Shown piece after piece: positions 35,057 to 44,292 of a stretch of 64,000 nucleotides of DNA. The notes under the pieces are model-generated. The model did no database searches. It had not been told where the DNA came from and saw only the letters and a list, made by a program, of their open reading frames with translations. Made by a program: the position numbers and the translations under genes. The DNA is taken from the NCBI RefSeq assembly GCF_947381555.1, contig NZ_CANCWQ010000007.1, positions 14,495 through 78,494 on the forward strand, written 5' to 3'. The DNA comes from Limosilactobacillus pulli (GTDB lineage: Bacteria; Bacillota; Bacilli; Lactobacillales; Lactobacillaceae). How positions within the stretch are numbered: position 1 is the first letter of the stretch; each line of letters starts with the position of its first letter.

Positions 35057-36316
35057 GTGACTTTTTCCGAAAAATGTCTCCAGGCAATTGAAGATGGCGA
35101 TATGGAAACCGCCCAAAAAGAATTCACCTGGGCCTTACGCAAAGACGATGATGAGATTTTGTACAATTTGGCGGAGCAGCTTTATGCACTGGGATTGATG
35201 CCCCAAGCTCGCCGCGCTTATCTGAAGCTTTTGGAGCGCTATCCAGATGAAGATGAATTGCGAACGTCTTTGGCCGAGATTGCCATCGACAATGGTCACA
35301 ACGATGAGGCGCTGGCCTATTTAACACAGATTGCGCCGGACTCACCAGCCTATGTCCAGGCATTATTGGTGGCAGCTGATCTTTATCAAACCGAGGGACA
35401 GTTTGAAGTAACTGAGACCAAGCTCAAACAGGCTTATCAGGCAGCTCCTGAAGAACCGGCCGTTTTGTTTGCCATGGGTGAGTTTTATTATCTGGTTGGT
35501 CAGTTTGACAAGGCAATTCCATTTTACTTTGCCTTGATTCAAACCGGGGCCGTTGAATTTGCCAAAGTTGATATCGCGGCACGGCTGGGGATGGCCTATG
35601 CTCAAAGCGGTCACTATGAGCAGGCACTGGGCTATCTCAAACAAGTAGCGCCCGAGTATCAGACCAGCGACGTCCGTTTTCAGACCGGGCTGACACAGCT
35701 CGAATTGGGTGAGTACAAGGATGCGATTCAAACGCTGACCGATCTGATCAAAGATGATGATCAGTATGCCTCGGCCTATCCAGCATTGGCACGATCCTAT
35801 GAGCAGACGCAGCAGTATGAGGCTGCTTTAAAGACTGTTCAAGAAGGACTCGGCGTGGATCAGTACAACGAGCATCTCTTTGAATTGGCTGCCAAAATGG
35901 CCAGTCACGTTGACGATCTCAAACTGATGCAAAAGTATCTGCAAAAAGCCCATGAGCTGGATCCAGACAATCTGACGATTACTTTGGAATACAGCAATCT
36001 GTTGGTTAAACAAGGTGAGCATCAGGCAAACGTTGAATTGATTGCACCGCTGATCAAAGATGATGAGGTTGATCCGCAGCTCTACTGGAATCTGGCAGTA
36101 TCATATCAGGCATTGGAGAAATACGATTTAGCAGGGCAATGCTACCAAGCGGCGATGTCAAGCTACAATGAGAATCTGGCTTTCTTAAAGAATCTCATCA
36201 GTTTTTATCAAGAAACCGGTCAGCGCGACTTAATGATCGACGAACTGGAGCATTATGTGCGGCTTAATCCTACCGACAGTGAAATGCAGGAGCGCTTGGA
36301 TCAAGAAATGTTTTGA
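35057..36316 (+). CDS. tetratricopeptide repeat protein (YpiA-like)
   Basis: 419-residue soluble protein built of TPR helical pairs throughout, seen as repeats such as LYALGLMPQARRAYLKLLERYP, MAYAQSGHYEQALGYLKQVAPE and LAVSYQALEKYDLAGQCYQAAM. No enzymatic domain, signal peptide or membrane helix. The family lies near hup in many Bacilli and is thought to be a scaffold; its partners are unknown. GTG start at 35057 with GGGGGAAA upstream. Confidence 0.85.
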   Translation: MTFSEKCLQAIEDGDMETAQKEFTWALRKDDDEILYNLAEQLYALGLMPQARRAYLKLLERYPDEDELRTSLAEIAIDNGHNDEALAYLTQIAPDSPAYVQALLVAADLYQTEGQFEVTETKLKQAYQAAPEEPAVLFAMGEFYYLVGQFDKAIPFYFALIQTGAVEFAKVDIAARLGMAYAQSGHYEQALGYLKQVAPEYQTSDVRFQTGLTQLELGEYKDAIQTLTDLIKDDDQYASAYPALARSYEQTQQYEAALKTVQEGLGVDQYNEHLFELAAKMASHVDDLKLMQKYLQKAHELDPDNLTITLEYSNLLVKQGEHQANVELIAPLIKDDEVDPQLYWNLAVSYQALEKYDLAGQCYQAAMSSYNENLAFLKNLISFYQETGQRDLMIDELEHYVRLNPTDSEMQERLDQEMF

Positions 36317-36353
36317 TTCAGCCAGTCAAAAATGCACAGCTGCAGTAATTGAA

Positions 36354-36533
36354 AAGAGGCTGGGAATTAACTCAACCTCTATGGATAATAATGCCTCAGC
36401 ACAGTAGCTGGCTGGTAGTTCAAACACTGATAAATCAGTATTTGAACTACCTAGCCATCCTTGCGGAGGTTCGAAGACAAACTCCGAAAATCGGTTGCAA
36501 GCTGATTTTCGGAGTTTTTTCTCACTCTCTTTT
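36354..36533. repeat. copy B of a structured intergenic repeat (most complete)
   Basis: About 180 bp between convergent genes. Order: AAGAGG...CCTCT hairpin at the 5' end; GATAATAATGCCTCAGC; a near-perfect 38-bp hairpin (36414-36451) around CACTGATAAATCAGTA; a terminator-like 13-bp stem (AACTCCGAAAATC with GATTTTCGGAGTT, 36479-36520); and the terminal TTTTTTCTCACTCTCTTTT. Two related copies occur in this window. Confidence 0.85.
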
Positions 36534-36544
36534 GATTGGAAAGT

Positions 36545-37372
36545 TTATTTGATCTGCAGCAGCAGGCGCTGATAGTAGAGCAGTGATTGTGGATTCAGCC
36601 TCAGCATGGTCTGCAGCTCTTGGGGCGTAGCATTGCGATGCTGGGCAAGCTGATAAAGAATATAGCTTTGATGCAGATACTTGGGTGCCAAGCGGATGCC
36701 CAGATATTCCTCATCGGCTTTGAGGTATTTGAACAATCCGGCATTGCTGATCCAGGGATGCTCACGGTTGAGTCGCTGCTTTAAAAAAATATCCTGACAG
36801 TGCTGCAGCTGCTGGATGGGAGCGATATATTCATCAAATGCCGTCATAAATCGTTTTTCAGCCTCGTTTTTCGGCTGGAGACTGCGCCAGACATCGCCAA
36901 AGCCCGGCTGCAAAAACTCGCTGACCGTATAACCGCGACTGCTTAAAAACAAAACGGCGCGGGTAAAGTATTGAATCTGATCATCAGCCAAAATATCGTC
37001 TAATTTAAGCAGCCACTTAGTTGAAAGATGCTGATTGGGCTTGGTGGCCTTGCCGTGAATGGTCAGCGTAGGGTAGGTATCGATTAATTGATGCGTAAAC
37101 AAAAAGCGGAAATAGCGACTGAGCTGGGAAAGGACCTTGTTAAAAGTTGCCAGCGTAATGTCTTGCTCATCACGCAGCCAGTTCAGATAGGCCCGGACGT
37201 CGGTTTCGGTAACGTTTTTGGCGCTTGGATCATGGGCATAGCCAGGGCGCTGATCTTCCAAATAGTTGAACAGTTGCCGCAGTGTGGCATCATAGGCATC
37301 AATGGTCATCGGTGCCCGGCCTCTAGCTTTTAATTCACGATGAAACGCCGCTTGGTAAGGGTATTGATCCAA
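36545..37372 (-). CDS. degenerate tyrosine recombinase/integrase-like protein
   Basis: 275 residues. The N-terminal half matches the SAM-like core-binding domain of phage integrases and Xer proteins (MTIDAYDATLRQLFNYLED and ATFNKVLSQLSRYFRFLFT). The C-terminal half keeps the fold pattern but not the active site: SSRGYTVSEFL replaces the GLRVSEL box I Arg with T149, box II reads LAPKYLHQSYILYQL without HxxR, and box III reads LRLNPQS without LGH. A Tyr remains near the end. It is probably DNA-binding without recombination. TTG start at 37372 with AAAGGAG upstream. It resembles the XerD-like inactive proteins of streptococci in concept. Confidence 0.7.
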   Translation of the reverse strand: MDQYPYQAAFHRELKARGRAPMTIDAYDATLRQLFNYLEDQRPGYAHDPSAKNVTETDVRAYLNWLRDEQDITLATFNKVLSQLSRYFRFLFTHQLIDTYPTLTIHGKATKPNQHLSTKWLLKLDDILADDQIQYFTRAVLFLSSRGYTVSEFLQPGFGDVWRSLQPKNEAEKRFMTAFDEYIAPIQQLQHCQDIFLKQRLNREHPWISNAGLFKYLKADEEYLGIRLAPKYLHQSYILYQLAQHRNATPQELQTMLRLNPQSLLYYQRLLLQIK

Positions 37373-37645
37373 AAGTAAGCTCCTTTCTGATTTGAATTAA
37401 GCAGTATTGATTTACCTTAACAATAACGCCAAACCAAACGCAAAGCAAGCAATCAAACTTAGAATTGCCTGACATTTATCTGGCTGAGGTTCACGATAGG
37501 CTGATCAATTATTATTTGGATTATCGTATTGTTTAATGCCGATCAATAGTAAATCGTAGTTCTCGTTTTCGACTTCTCTAAAGTTTGCTAAAATAGTTAG
37601 GACTGGTTATGACAACCAAATCCACGCAATAAGGAAATGATATCC

Positions 37646-38860
37646 GTGAAAATCGAGAAACTACCGGCCATCTTTGAACCTGCGCGTCCAATTTTACAGC
37701 GCATTGAGCAGGCCGGTTTTGAGGCATATTTTGTCGGTGGCTGCGTACGTGATACGATCTTGGGTGATGAGATTCACGACATTGATATTGCCACCAGTGC
37801 CTATCCTGCTGAAATCAAGCAGATTTTTACCCGTACGGTCGATACCGGTATTGAGCATGGTACGGTTATGATTTTGGATCATGGCGTTGGCTATGAGACC
37901 ACCACTTTTCGAACTGAATCAGGCTACCAGGACTTTCGGCGTCCCGATTCAGTTACGTTCGTTCGCTCGCTGGCTGAGGATCTAAGGCGGCGTGATTTTA
38001 CGATTAATGCTTTGGCATTGAAGGAAAACGGTGAGGTCATCGATTTGTTTGATGGCCTAGGCGACTTAAAACGGCACTTGATCAAGGCAGTCGGTGAGCC
38101 AGCCGAACGCTTTCATGAAGACGCGCTGCGCATGATGCGGGCGGTCCGCTTTGCCAGCAAGCTTGACTTTCAGATTGATGAAAAGACCAGACAAGGCATT
38201 CAAGAAAATGCACCGCTTCTAGAAAAGATTGCCATTGAACGGATTCGCGTTGAATTTGAGAAGCTTTTGCTTGGTCAAAATCCAACCGCTGGCCTCAAGG
38301 ACCTGCTCGTTACTGATCTATACCGCTACTGTCCAAGATTGGCCGATCAAAAAACGGCTCTGGAGCAGCTTTTGGACCTTAAGCAATGGCATCTGAAAAC
38401 CGAAGCCGAAGCCTGGGCAGTGCTGATGCAGGTCATGCGGTTTGATCATCCCCAGCGCAATGCATTTTTAAAGGCTTGGAAGACATCCAATGATCTGATC
38501 AGCGACGTCCAAAAAATCGTACCAGCCGTCCAAGCAATCTTAAACGATCAATTGACGCCCAAGCTCTTGTTTGATACTGGCGACCGACTGCTGCTCAGTG
38601 CCAATCGCGTGGCGGCAATGTTTGGCCACAGCCTAGAAGAACTTGATTTGCGCGATCGCTATCAGGCTTTGCCGATTAAAAGTACAAAAGAGCTGGCAGT
38701 TAATGGCGGTCAGCTGATCAAACTGGCGCATGTCAAGCCTGGGCCAAAGATGGGGCAGATTTTGCATGAATTGCAGCAGCGGGTCTTGGATCGCAGTCTG
38801 CCCAATGATCAAAATGCTTTGTTGGCGGCAGCTGCACAATTAGCAAAAGAGGAAGATTAA
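37646..38860 (+). CDS. cca: CCA-adding tRNA nucleotidyltransferase
   Basis: Adds the 3' CCA to tRNA. Class II enzyme of 404 residues from GTG 37646 (AAGGA 10 bp upstream; the ATG at 37637 abuts it). Motif A FVGGCVRDTILG, catalytic DIDIATSA, RRDFTINALA, and motif D-like region EDALRMMRAVRFASKL are present. It overlaps the ABC-F gene by one base (TAATG). Confidence 0.94.
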   Translation: MKIEKLPAIFEPARPILQRIEQAGFEAYFVGGCVRDTILGDEIHDIDIATSAYPAEIKQIFTRTVDTGIEHGTVMILDHGVGYETTTFRTESGYQDFRRPDSVTFVRSLAEDLRRRDFTINALALKENGEVIDLFDGLGDLKRHLIKAVGEPAERFHEDALRMMRAVRFASKLDFQIDEKTRQGIQENAPLLEKIAIERIRVEFEKLLLGQNPTAGLKDLLVTDLYRYCPRLADQKTALEQLLDLKQWHLKTEAEAWAVLMQVMRFDHPQRNAFLKAWKTSNDLISDVQKIVPAVQAILNDQLTPKLLFDTGDRLLLSANRVAAMFGHSLEELDLRDRYQALPIKSTKELAVNGGQLIKLAHVKPGPKMGQILHELQQRVLDRSLPNDQNALLAAAAQLAKEED

Positions 38861-40773
38861 TGAAAACATTAAGAGCTGAAAATCTAACCAGCACGTATGG
38901 CGAAAAAACGCTGTTTAAAGACGTTTCGTTTATTATCAACGAACAGGATCGGATTGGATTGATCGGTACCAACGGCAGCGGTAAAACCTCGCTATTAAAC
39001 GTTATCAGTGGGGCAGTCAACGCTGAATCAGGCGAGATCATCAAGCCCAGCGATTATTCGATTGGATATTTAAAGCAACAGCCTGACTTAGACGAGGAAA
39101 AGACAATTATGGATGCCGTGTTTGCAGGCGGCCAACCGGTCTTTCAAACGATTCGTCAATATGAAAAGGCCTTGCTGGACTTCAGTGCGCATCCCGAAGA
39201 TTCCAAACTCAGTGATCGTTTTACCAAGATGCAGGCAGCCATGGATCAAGAAGATGCCTGGGAAGCCGACAGTCGCGTTAAGACGATTTTGACGCAGCTG
39301 AAGATCAATGATGCCAATCAAAAGATCAAAGAACTCTCCGGTGGTCAGCGTAAGCGAGTCGGCTTGGCTCAGGTTTTGATTCAAGAACCGGATCTTTTGA
39401 TGCTGGATGAGCCAACCAACCACTTGGATATTGATTCAATCATGTGGCTGCAAGACTATCTGGCCAGCTATCGCGGGGCCGTGCTGGTCGTTACGCATGA
39501 CCGTTACTTTTTGGATCAGGTTGCCAATCATATCTGGGAGCTGTCGTTTGGCAAACTTTATCATTATGACGGCAACTATCAAGATTTTGTGGCTCAAAAA
39601 GCGACACGGGTTGAATTAGCGCAGGAAGGCGAGCGTAAGCGGCAGGCCCTTTACAAAAAAGAACTGGCCTGGATGCGGCATGGTGCCAAGGCTCGCTCAA
39701 CCAAGCAAAAAGGACGCATTAATCGTTTTAACGAGCTCAAGGACAATCTGGGCAAGCTGAAAGTCGATGAGGATATCTCAATTGAACTAGGCTCGCAGCG
39801 ATTGGGCAAAGACGTTATTGAAATGCAGCATGCCAATCTAAAGTATGGTAATCATGAAATCTTAAACGACTTTGACTGGCTGGTGCAAGCCGGCGATCGG
39901 ATCGGCATTACTGGTGAAAATGGTGCCGGCAAGACCTCGCTTTTAAATGTGATCGCGGGTCGGACCAAGCTTGATTCTGGCGTTTTGAAGATTGGCGAGA
40001 CCGTTAAGCTGGGATACTATACACAGCAGACGGAAGGCATTGATGACGACAAGCGCATGATCAGTTATCTGAGCGAGGTTGCCGATGACGTGGTTGATAA
40101 AAATGGCAATCACGTCAACGTCACGCAGCTGCTGGAGCGTTTCTTGTTCCCACGCTTCATGCATGGTACCTTGATTCGTAAGCTTTCTGGTGGTGAAAAA
40201 CGGCGGCTGTATCTGTTAAAGATCTTGATGCAGCAGCCAAACGTTCTGCTGTTGGATGAACCGACCAATGATTTGGATATCGGCACACTGACTGTTTTGG
40301 AAGACTATTTAGACGACTTTGCAGGTACGGTCATTACCGTTTCTCACGACCGCTACTTCTTGGACAAGGTAGCCGACAACCTGCTGATCTTCCATGGTCA
40401 GGGTAAGATTGAACGCTATCGCGGCTATTACACAGAATATCTCAAAAAGGCCCAGGCCGATGCTCAGGCAGCTCAGGCGGCCAAATCCGCAGCCAAGGCA
40501 GCCGCTAAGAAAACGGCAGCTGCCGTTAAGCCTGTTAAAGAAAACAAGGCTAAGACCAAACTGACCTATGCTGAAAAACTGGAATGGGACCATATTGACG
40601 AAGAGATCGATCAGCTAGACGAACGTCAAAAACAAATCGAAAATAAAATGGCCGCAAATGGTGACAACTATGCCAAGTTGGCTGAGCTGCAAAAAGAATT
40701 GAATGAAGTGCAAAAAGCCTTGGCAGACAAGACCGAACGCTGGGAGTATCTTAGCGAATTCGTAGATGAATAG
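38860..40773 (+). CDS. ABC-F family ATPase (Uup-like, ribosome-associated)
   Basis: 637-residue protein with two ABC domains and no membrane part. Walker A GTNGSGKTS and GENGAGKTS, signatures LSGGQRKR and LSGGEKRR, Walker B LLMLDEPTNHLD and VLLLDEPTNDLD. An 80-residue linker between domains (GERKRQALYKKELAWMRHGA) is the P-site tRNA interaction motif. The C-terminus has an Ala/Lys linker and a coiled coil (about 570-637), as in Uup. A general translation role is more likely than antibiotic resistance. Confidence 0.9.
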   Translation: MKTLRAENLTSTYGEKTLFKDVSFIINEQDRIGLIGTNGSGKTSLLNVISGAVNAESGEIIKPSDYSIGYLKQQPDLDEEKTIMDAVFAGGQPVFQTIRQYEKALLDFSAHPEDSKLSDRFTKMQAAMDQEDAWEADSRVKTILTQLKINDANQKIKELSGGQRKRVGLAQVLIQEPDLLMLDEPTNHLDIDSIMWLQDYLASYRGAVLVVTHDRYFLDQVANHIWELSFGKLYHYDGNYQDFVAQKATRVELAQEGERKRQALYKKELAWMRHGAKARSTKQKGRINRFNELKDNLGKLKVDEDISIELGSQRLGKDVIEMQHANLKYGNHEILNDFDWLVQAGDRIGITGENGAGKTSLLNVIAGRTKLDSGVLKIGETVKLGYYTQQTEGIDDDKRMISYLSEVADDVVDKNGNHVNVTQLLERFLFPRFMHGTLIRKLSGGEKRRLYLLKILMQQPNVLLLDEPTNDLDIGTLTVLEDYLDDFAGTVITVSHDRYFLDKVADNLLIFHGQGKIERYRGYYTEYLKKAQADAQAAQAAKSAAKAAAKKTAAAVKPVKENKAKTKLTYAEKLEWDHIDEEIDQLDERQKQIENKMAANGDNYAKLAELQKELNEVQKALADKTERWEYLSEFVDE

Positions 40774-40844
40774 TAAAATAGACGCGCCTATCACAGTGAT
40801 GTGCTAGAATGAAACTTATTTGATGATTGAAAGGAAGATAAGAC

Positions 40845-41807
40845 ATGGCAATCAATGATAATGAGCAGCAGTACCTGGATCTGGCTCGCTATGTGCTGGA
40901 ACATGGCCACGAAAAAAGCGACCGGACAGGAACGGGGACGCGCTCAGTATTTGGCTATCAGATGCATTTTGACCTCAACGCCGGCTTTCCGATTCTGACC
41001 ACCAAGTTTGTTCCATTTGGCCTGGTAAAAAGCGAGTTGTTGTGGTTTTTGCGCGGTGATACCAATATTCGCTTCCTGCTGCAGCATAAAAATCATATCT
41101 GGGATGAATGGGCCTTTAAAAAATGGGTTGAAAGTCCGGAATACAAGGGCCCTGATATGACGGACTTCGGTCACCGCTGGTTAAAGGATCCTGAATTTAA
41201 AAAGGTTTATTTGGCTGAGAAGAATGCCTTTTGTGAGCGTATCTTAAACGATAACGAGTTTGCTAAAAAATATGGTGATTTAGGATTGGTCTATGGTTCA
41301 CAATGGCGCCATTGGAAGACCAGTGATGGACATTACATTGATCAGATTGCCAAAGTCATTGAACAGATCAAGACGACGCCGGATTCACGGCGGATGATCG
41401 TTTCGGCCTGGAATCCTGAAGATGTTGACAGCATGGCATTGCCACCTTGTCACACGATGTTTCAGTTCTACGTCAATGACGGCAAGCTGAGTTGTCAGCT
41501 GTATCAACGCAGTGCCGACATCTTTTTGGGCGTGCCGTTCAACATCGCCAGCTACGCGCTTTTGACCCACATGATTGCCAAAGAGTGTGGTCTGGGCGTG
41601 GGCGAGTTCGTGCACACATTAGGGGATGCCCACATCTACAGCAACCATATCGATCAGATCAAAGAACAGCTTTCCCGGACGCCACATCCAGCACCAAAAC
41701 TGATTTTGCCCGATGATCCTAAGCCGGTTGATCAATACGAAATGACCGACATCAAGCTGGAAAACTATGAGCATGAGGCCGGTATCAAGGCTCCAGTAGC
41801 CGTCTAA
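40845..41807 (+). CDS. thyA: thymidylate synthase
   Basis: Methylates dUMP using methylene-tetrahydrofolate. 320 residues, the long form with the approximately 50-residue insertion common in lactobacilli (VESPEYKGPDMTDFGHRWL region). Catalytic Cys in LPPCHTMFQFYV, dUMP-binding RRMIVSAWNP and QRSADIFLGVPFNIASY. GAAAGGAAG precedes the start. dfrA follows by 11 bp and recycles the dihydrofolate produced. Confidence 0.97.
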   Translation: MAINDNEQQYLDLARYVLEHGHEKSDRTGTGTRSVFGYQMHFDLNAGFPILTTKFVPFGLVKSELLWFLRGDTNIRFLLQHKNHIWDEWAFKKWVESPEYKGPDMTDFGHRWLKDPEFKKVYLAEKNAFCERILNDNEFAKKYGDLGLVYGSQWRHWKTSDGHYIDQIAKVIEQIKTTPDSRRMIVSAWNPEDVDSMALPPCHTMFQFYVNDGKLSCQLYQRSADIFLGVPFNIASYALLTHMIAKECGLGVGEFVHTLGDAHIYSNHIDQIKEQLSRTPHPAPKLILPDDPKPVDQYEMTDIKLENYEHEAGIKAPVAV

Positions 41808-41818
41808 GAGGTGTTTTT

Positions 41819-42316
41819 ATGAATCAGCTTGACTTTATCTGGGCCCAGGATCCAGATGGCTATATCGGCAAAAATGGTACTATGCCATGGCATTTGCCAG
41901 CCGATCTGAAGCATTTTAAGGCCGTTACGCTCAATCATCCCGTTATTATGGGAGCCAATACGTTTAAGTCGATTGGCCGGCCGCTGCCCAAGCGTGAAAA
42001 CATTGTCTTGACTCATCAAGAGCTTGACGATTCTGGGATTACGGTAATTCACAGTGTTGATGAGCTGCAGAAATTGCTCAATGATCGATTGGCAGATCAG
42101 CACTGCTTTGTTATCGGTGGGGCGCAGATTTATCAAAACTTGCTGCCAATGGCGGGGGATCTTTATCGCACGGTTGTTGAGCAGCGTTTTGGCGGTGATA
42201 CCAAGATGCCGGAAATTGACTATCAGGCTTGGCACCTGGTTGATACTGAAAAAATAAAAAGCGATCAGCCAGAAAAGATTCCTGACTGTCGCTTTGAGCA
42301 CTGGGTTAAGAACTAA
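41819..42316 (+). CDS. dfrA: dihydrofolate reductase
   Basis: NADPH-dependent reduction of dihydrofolate. 165 residues. IWAQDPDGYIGKNGTMPWHLPADLKHFK contains the Met20 loop and the catalytic acid D27 equivalent; VIMGANTFKSIGRPLP and VIGGAQIY are NADPH-binding. It partners thyA in an operon. Its 3' end overlaps the convergent next gene by 4 bp. Confidence 0.96.
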   Translation: MNQLDFIWAQDPDGYIGKNGTMPWHLPADLKHFKAVTLNHPVIMGANTFKSIGRPLPKRENIVLTHQELDDSGITVIHSVDELQKLLNDRLADQHCFVIGGAQIYQNLLPMAGDLYRTVVEQRFGGDTKMPEIDYQAWHLVDTEKIKSDQPEKIPDCRFEHWVKN

Positions 42317-42951
42317 ACGTAAAACAAAATTGAAAAGTAGATGAATACCGTGCCGACCATAACGAAAAGATGCCAGATCAGATGCGTGTAGCGCGTTGGC
42401 ATGCTATAGAGCAGAGCACCCAGAGTATAGGTGATGCCGCCTGCCAAAAGCAGACCAAAGCCAACCGGTCCCAATGCATGCCACAGCGGCCAGAATGCCA
42501 GTACGCACATCCAGCCCATAATCACGTAAAAAATCGTTGACCATTTGCTTTTCTTTTGAAACCAGATGCTTTTATAGACGATACCGCAGGCAGCCATGGC
42601 CCAAATGATGCCAAACAGCGTCCAGCCCTGCCAGCCTTTAATGGCAACCAGACAATAAGGCGTGTAGCTGGCAGCGATCACCAGATAGATCATATCATGG
42701 TCCAGAATCTGAAAAACGCGTTTGGCACGTGTGAAGATCAGTGAGTGAAACAGCGTTGAGGCCAAAAAGAACAGTACCAAAGCGGCTCCGTAGATCGAAA
42801 AGGTAACGATGCGCATTGGATTACCGGTATGGGCAGCGCGCACGATCAAAATTACCAGCCCGGCAATGGCTAAGGCGGCACCAACCCCGTGCGTAATGGC
42901 ATTGGCAATCTCAATCAAAAGCGTTTGGTGACGTGATGTTGAGTTTTTCAT
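42313..42951 (-). CDS. hemolysin III family (PAQR-like) membrane protein
   Basis: 212 residues with seven predicted membrane helices. Family motifs ITHGVGAALA at the N-terminus, STLFHSL, LDHDMIYLVIAASYTPYCL and the C-terminal HLFVMVG. The conserved His, Ser and Asp are those of the CREST hydrolase/PAQR superfamily. The name hemolysin III is historic and toxicity is not implied. AAAGGAGCC precedes the start on the minus strand. Confidence 0.9.
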   Translation of the reverse strand: MKNSTSRHQTLLIEIANAITHGVGAALAIAGLVILIVRAAHTGNPMRIVTFSIYGAALVLFFLASTLFHSLIFTRAKRVFQILDHDMIYLVIAASYTPYCLVAIKGWQGWTLFGIIWAMAACGIVYKSIWFQKKSKWSTIFYVIMGWMCVLAFWPLWHALGPVGFGLLLAGGITYTLGALLYSMPTRYTHLIWHLFVMVGTVFIYFSILFYV

Positions 42952-43037
42952 TGAAAACAGATGGCTCCTTTCGCAAAGTGCTCGGCGGTGAAATCAGCCG
43001 GTATTTCTGCTATACTAAAGTTAATTATAAAGGCGGT

Positions 43038-43066
43038 TTGCAAGCCCAGTAGACTAAGTTTATAAT
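43038..43066 (+). promoter_or_regulatory. promoter of degV (first copy)
   Basis: TTGCAA (43038-43043), 17-bp spacer, consensus TATAAT (43061-43066). The -10 lies inside an AGACTAA/TTAGTCT inverted repeat. Confidence 0.7.
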
Positions 43067-43117
43067 GTATTTAGTCTTAAAAATAATGTATCTAGTTTTC
43101 GATACTAGATACATTAT
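43051..43117 (+). promoter_or_regulatory. tandem operator-like palindromes before degV
   Basis: Two elements. AGACTAA/TTAGTCT (43051-43077) spans the -10 box. ATAATGTATCTAGT and ACTAGATACATTAT (43083-43117) are perfect 14-base arms around 7 bases. ATAATGTATxTAGT occurs in both. The arrangement resembles a repressor operator pair, though the second could also fold in RNA. Confidence 0.65.
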
Positions 43118-43148
43118 ATCAAACTTGATCAGGAAGTGGGTAATTTCC

Positions 43149-43991
43149 ATGTCAAAGATTAAAATTGTGGCTGACTCTTCAGCTGGCCTTACCGACGAAG
43201 AAATTAAGAAATATGATATTACGATCGTACCGCTGTCAGTAATGATTGACGGGACGGTTTACGTTGAACGAGAAACGATCACCAATGATCAGTTCCCAAC
43301 GATGATGAAAAATGCCAAGTCGCTACCTAAGACTTCACAGCCGCCGATTGGCAAGTTCGTTGATGCCTTTGACCAGGCAGGAGCTGATGGCAGCGAGGTG
43401 CTGTGCGTGACGATGATGGCTTCAATCAGCGGTACGGTTCATGCGGCGGAGCAGGCTGCCAACATGACCAAGACCAAGGTAACGGTTTATGATTGTCAAA
43501 CTACTGATCGCTGCATGGCGTTTCAAATTATTGAAGCCGCTAAAGTCATTGAGAATGGCGGAACGGTTGCTGATGCAATTGCCAAGATGAAAGACGTCTT
43601 TCAAAAGAGTAAGCTTTATCTGGCAATCGACAATCTCGACAACCTGGTTGCGGGTGGCCGAATCAGCAAATTTGCCGGCGCCCTGTCGCGCTTTATGAAT
43701 ATTAAGGTTATGCTCCAAGTCTATGATGGTGAGATTCACGTGGCTTCTAAAGGCCGCGGGATGAAAGCCATTCATAAGGAATGGGACAAGATCTTAGATG
43801 AGATGGCAAATGGCCCTAAAGTTTTAGGCGTTGGTATCTCACACGTTGAGGGGATGAGCGAAGTTGAGCGCTTAAAAGAAAAGGTTCAGGCAATCTGCCC
43901 CGATCTGCCAATCGTTGTTCGTGAAACGGTACCAATTATTGCCACGCACACGGGCCTAGGTGCCTGCTGTCTGCTTTACTATACCGAGTAA
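43149..43991 (+). CDS. DegV family fatty acid-binding protein (first copy)
   Basis: 280-residue EDD-fold protein. DegV proteins bind a fatty acid and, as FakB, present it to FakA kinase for phosphorylation. Typical motifs: IVADSSAGLTDEE, PLSVMIDGTVYVE, SLPKTSQPPIGKF with the acyl-contact TSQP, LAIDNLDNLVAGGRISK. ATG 43149 is chosen because AGGAAGTGGG lies upstream; the open frame extends upstream through the operator palindromes but has no ribosome site. It is monocistronic with a terminator. A second DegV is at 59.9 kb. Confidence 0.92.
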   Translation: MSKIKIVADSSAGLTDEEIKKYDITIVPLSVMIDGTVYVERETITNDQFPTMMKNAKSLPKTSQPPIGKFVDAFDQAGADGSEVLCVTMMASISGTVHAAEQAANMTKTKVTVYDCQTTDRCMAFQIIEAAKVIENGGTVADAIAKMKDVFQKSKLYLAIDNLDNLVAGGRISKFAGALSRFMNIKVMLQVYDGEIHVASKGRGMKAIHKEWDKILDEMANGPKVLGVGISHVEGMSEVERLKEKVQAICPDLPIVVRETVPIIATHTGLGACCLLYYTE

Positions 43992-43997
43992 TCAAGA

Positions 43998-44028
43998 AGT
44001 CTGATGCGAAATTGCATCGGGCTTTTTT
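43998..44028 (+). terminator. degV terminator
   Basis: AGTCTGATGC and GCATCGGGCT stem (with two GU pairs) plus T-run. Confidence 0.85.
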
Positions 44029-44280
44029 AATATCTACTGATGTATAAAAAATGAATAAAAATCATTAAACAATCAAAGTAAAATGATTTAATTTATTTAA
44101 ATAAATGAGAATATCAGCAAAGACAAATGCAAAAAGATGGTCAAATTTAAGCGTATAAGGTCTAAAAAAACGTTTTTTTGGATTAATATGTAAGCGCTTG
44201 ATTCTGAAACAATAATCATTAATTTCAGAAATATGCTTGACAAACGCATAGCTATCCATTAAATTAAATAACAATCTATA
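44029..44280. other. AT-rich intergenic stretch before the pyrR leader
   Basis: Markedly AT-richer than its surroundings. It holds a cre-like sequence TGTAAGCGCTTGAT (44189-44202), a promoter at its right end and a possible minus-strand 69-codon frame (44065-44274) with AAAGGA before a TTG, which has no recognisable product. Confidence 0.45.
44237..44265 (+). promoter_or_regulatory. putative pyrR-carAB promoter
   Basis: Consensus TTGACA (44237-44242) and a TTAAAT/TAAATT -10 at 44259-44265. It places the transcript start just before the PyrR-binding leader. Confidence 0.6.
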
Positions 44281-44292
44281 TGTCCTTTAAAT

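Noticed and set aside
36460..36480. GGTTCGAA resembling a tRNA T-loop
   Set aside because: No acceptor, D or anticodon arms around it; it belongs to the intergenic repeat.
43083..43117. CRISPR-like or IS end interpretation of the degV palindrome
   Set aside because: Only one full copy, no spacers and no transposase nearby; its place at the promoter fits an operator better.
43065..43148. N-terminal extension of the first DegV
   Set aside because: It runs through the operator palindromes and downstream of the -10 with no ribosome site; DegV proteins begin at the position coded from 43149.
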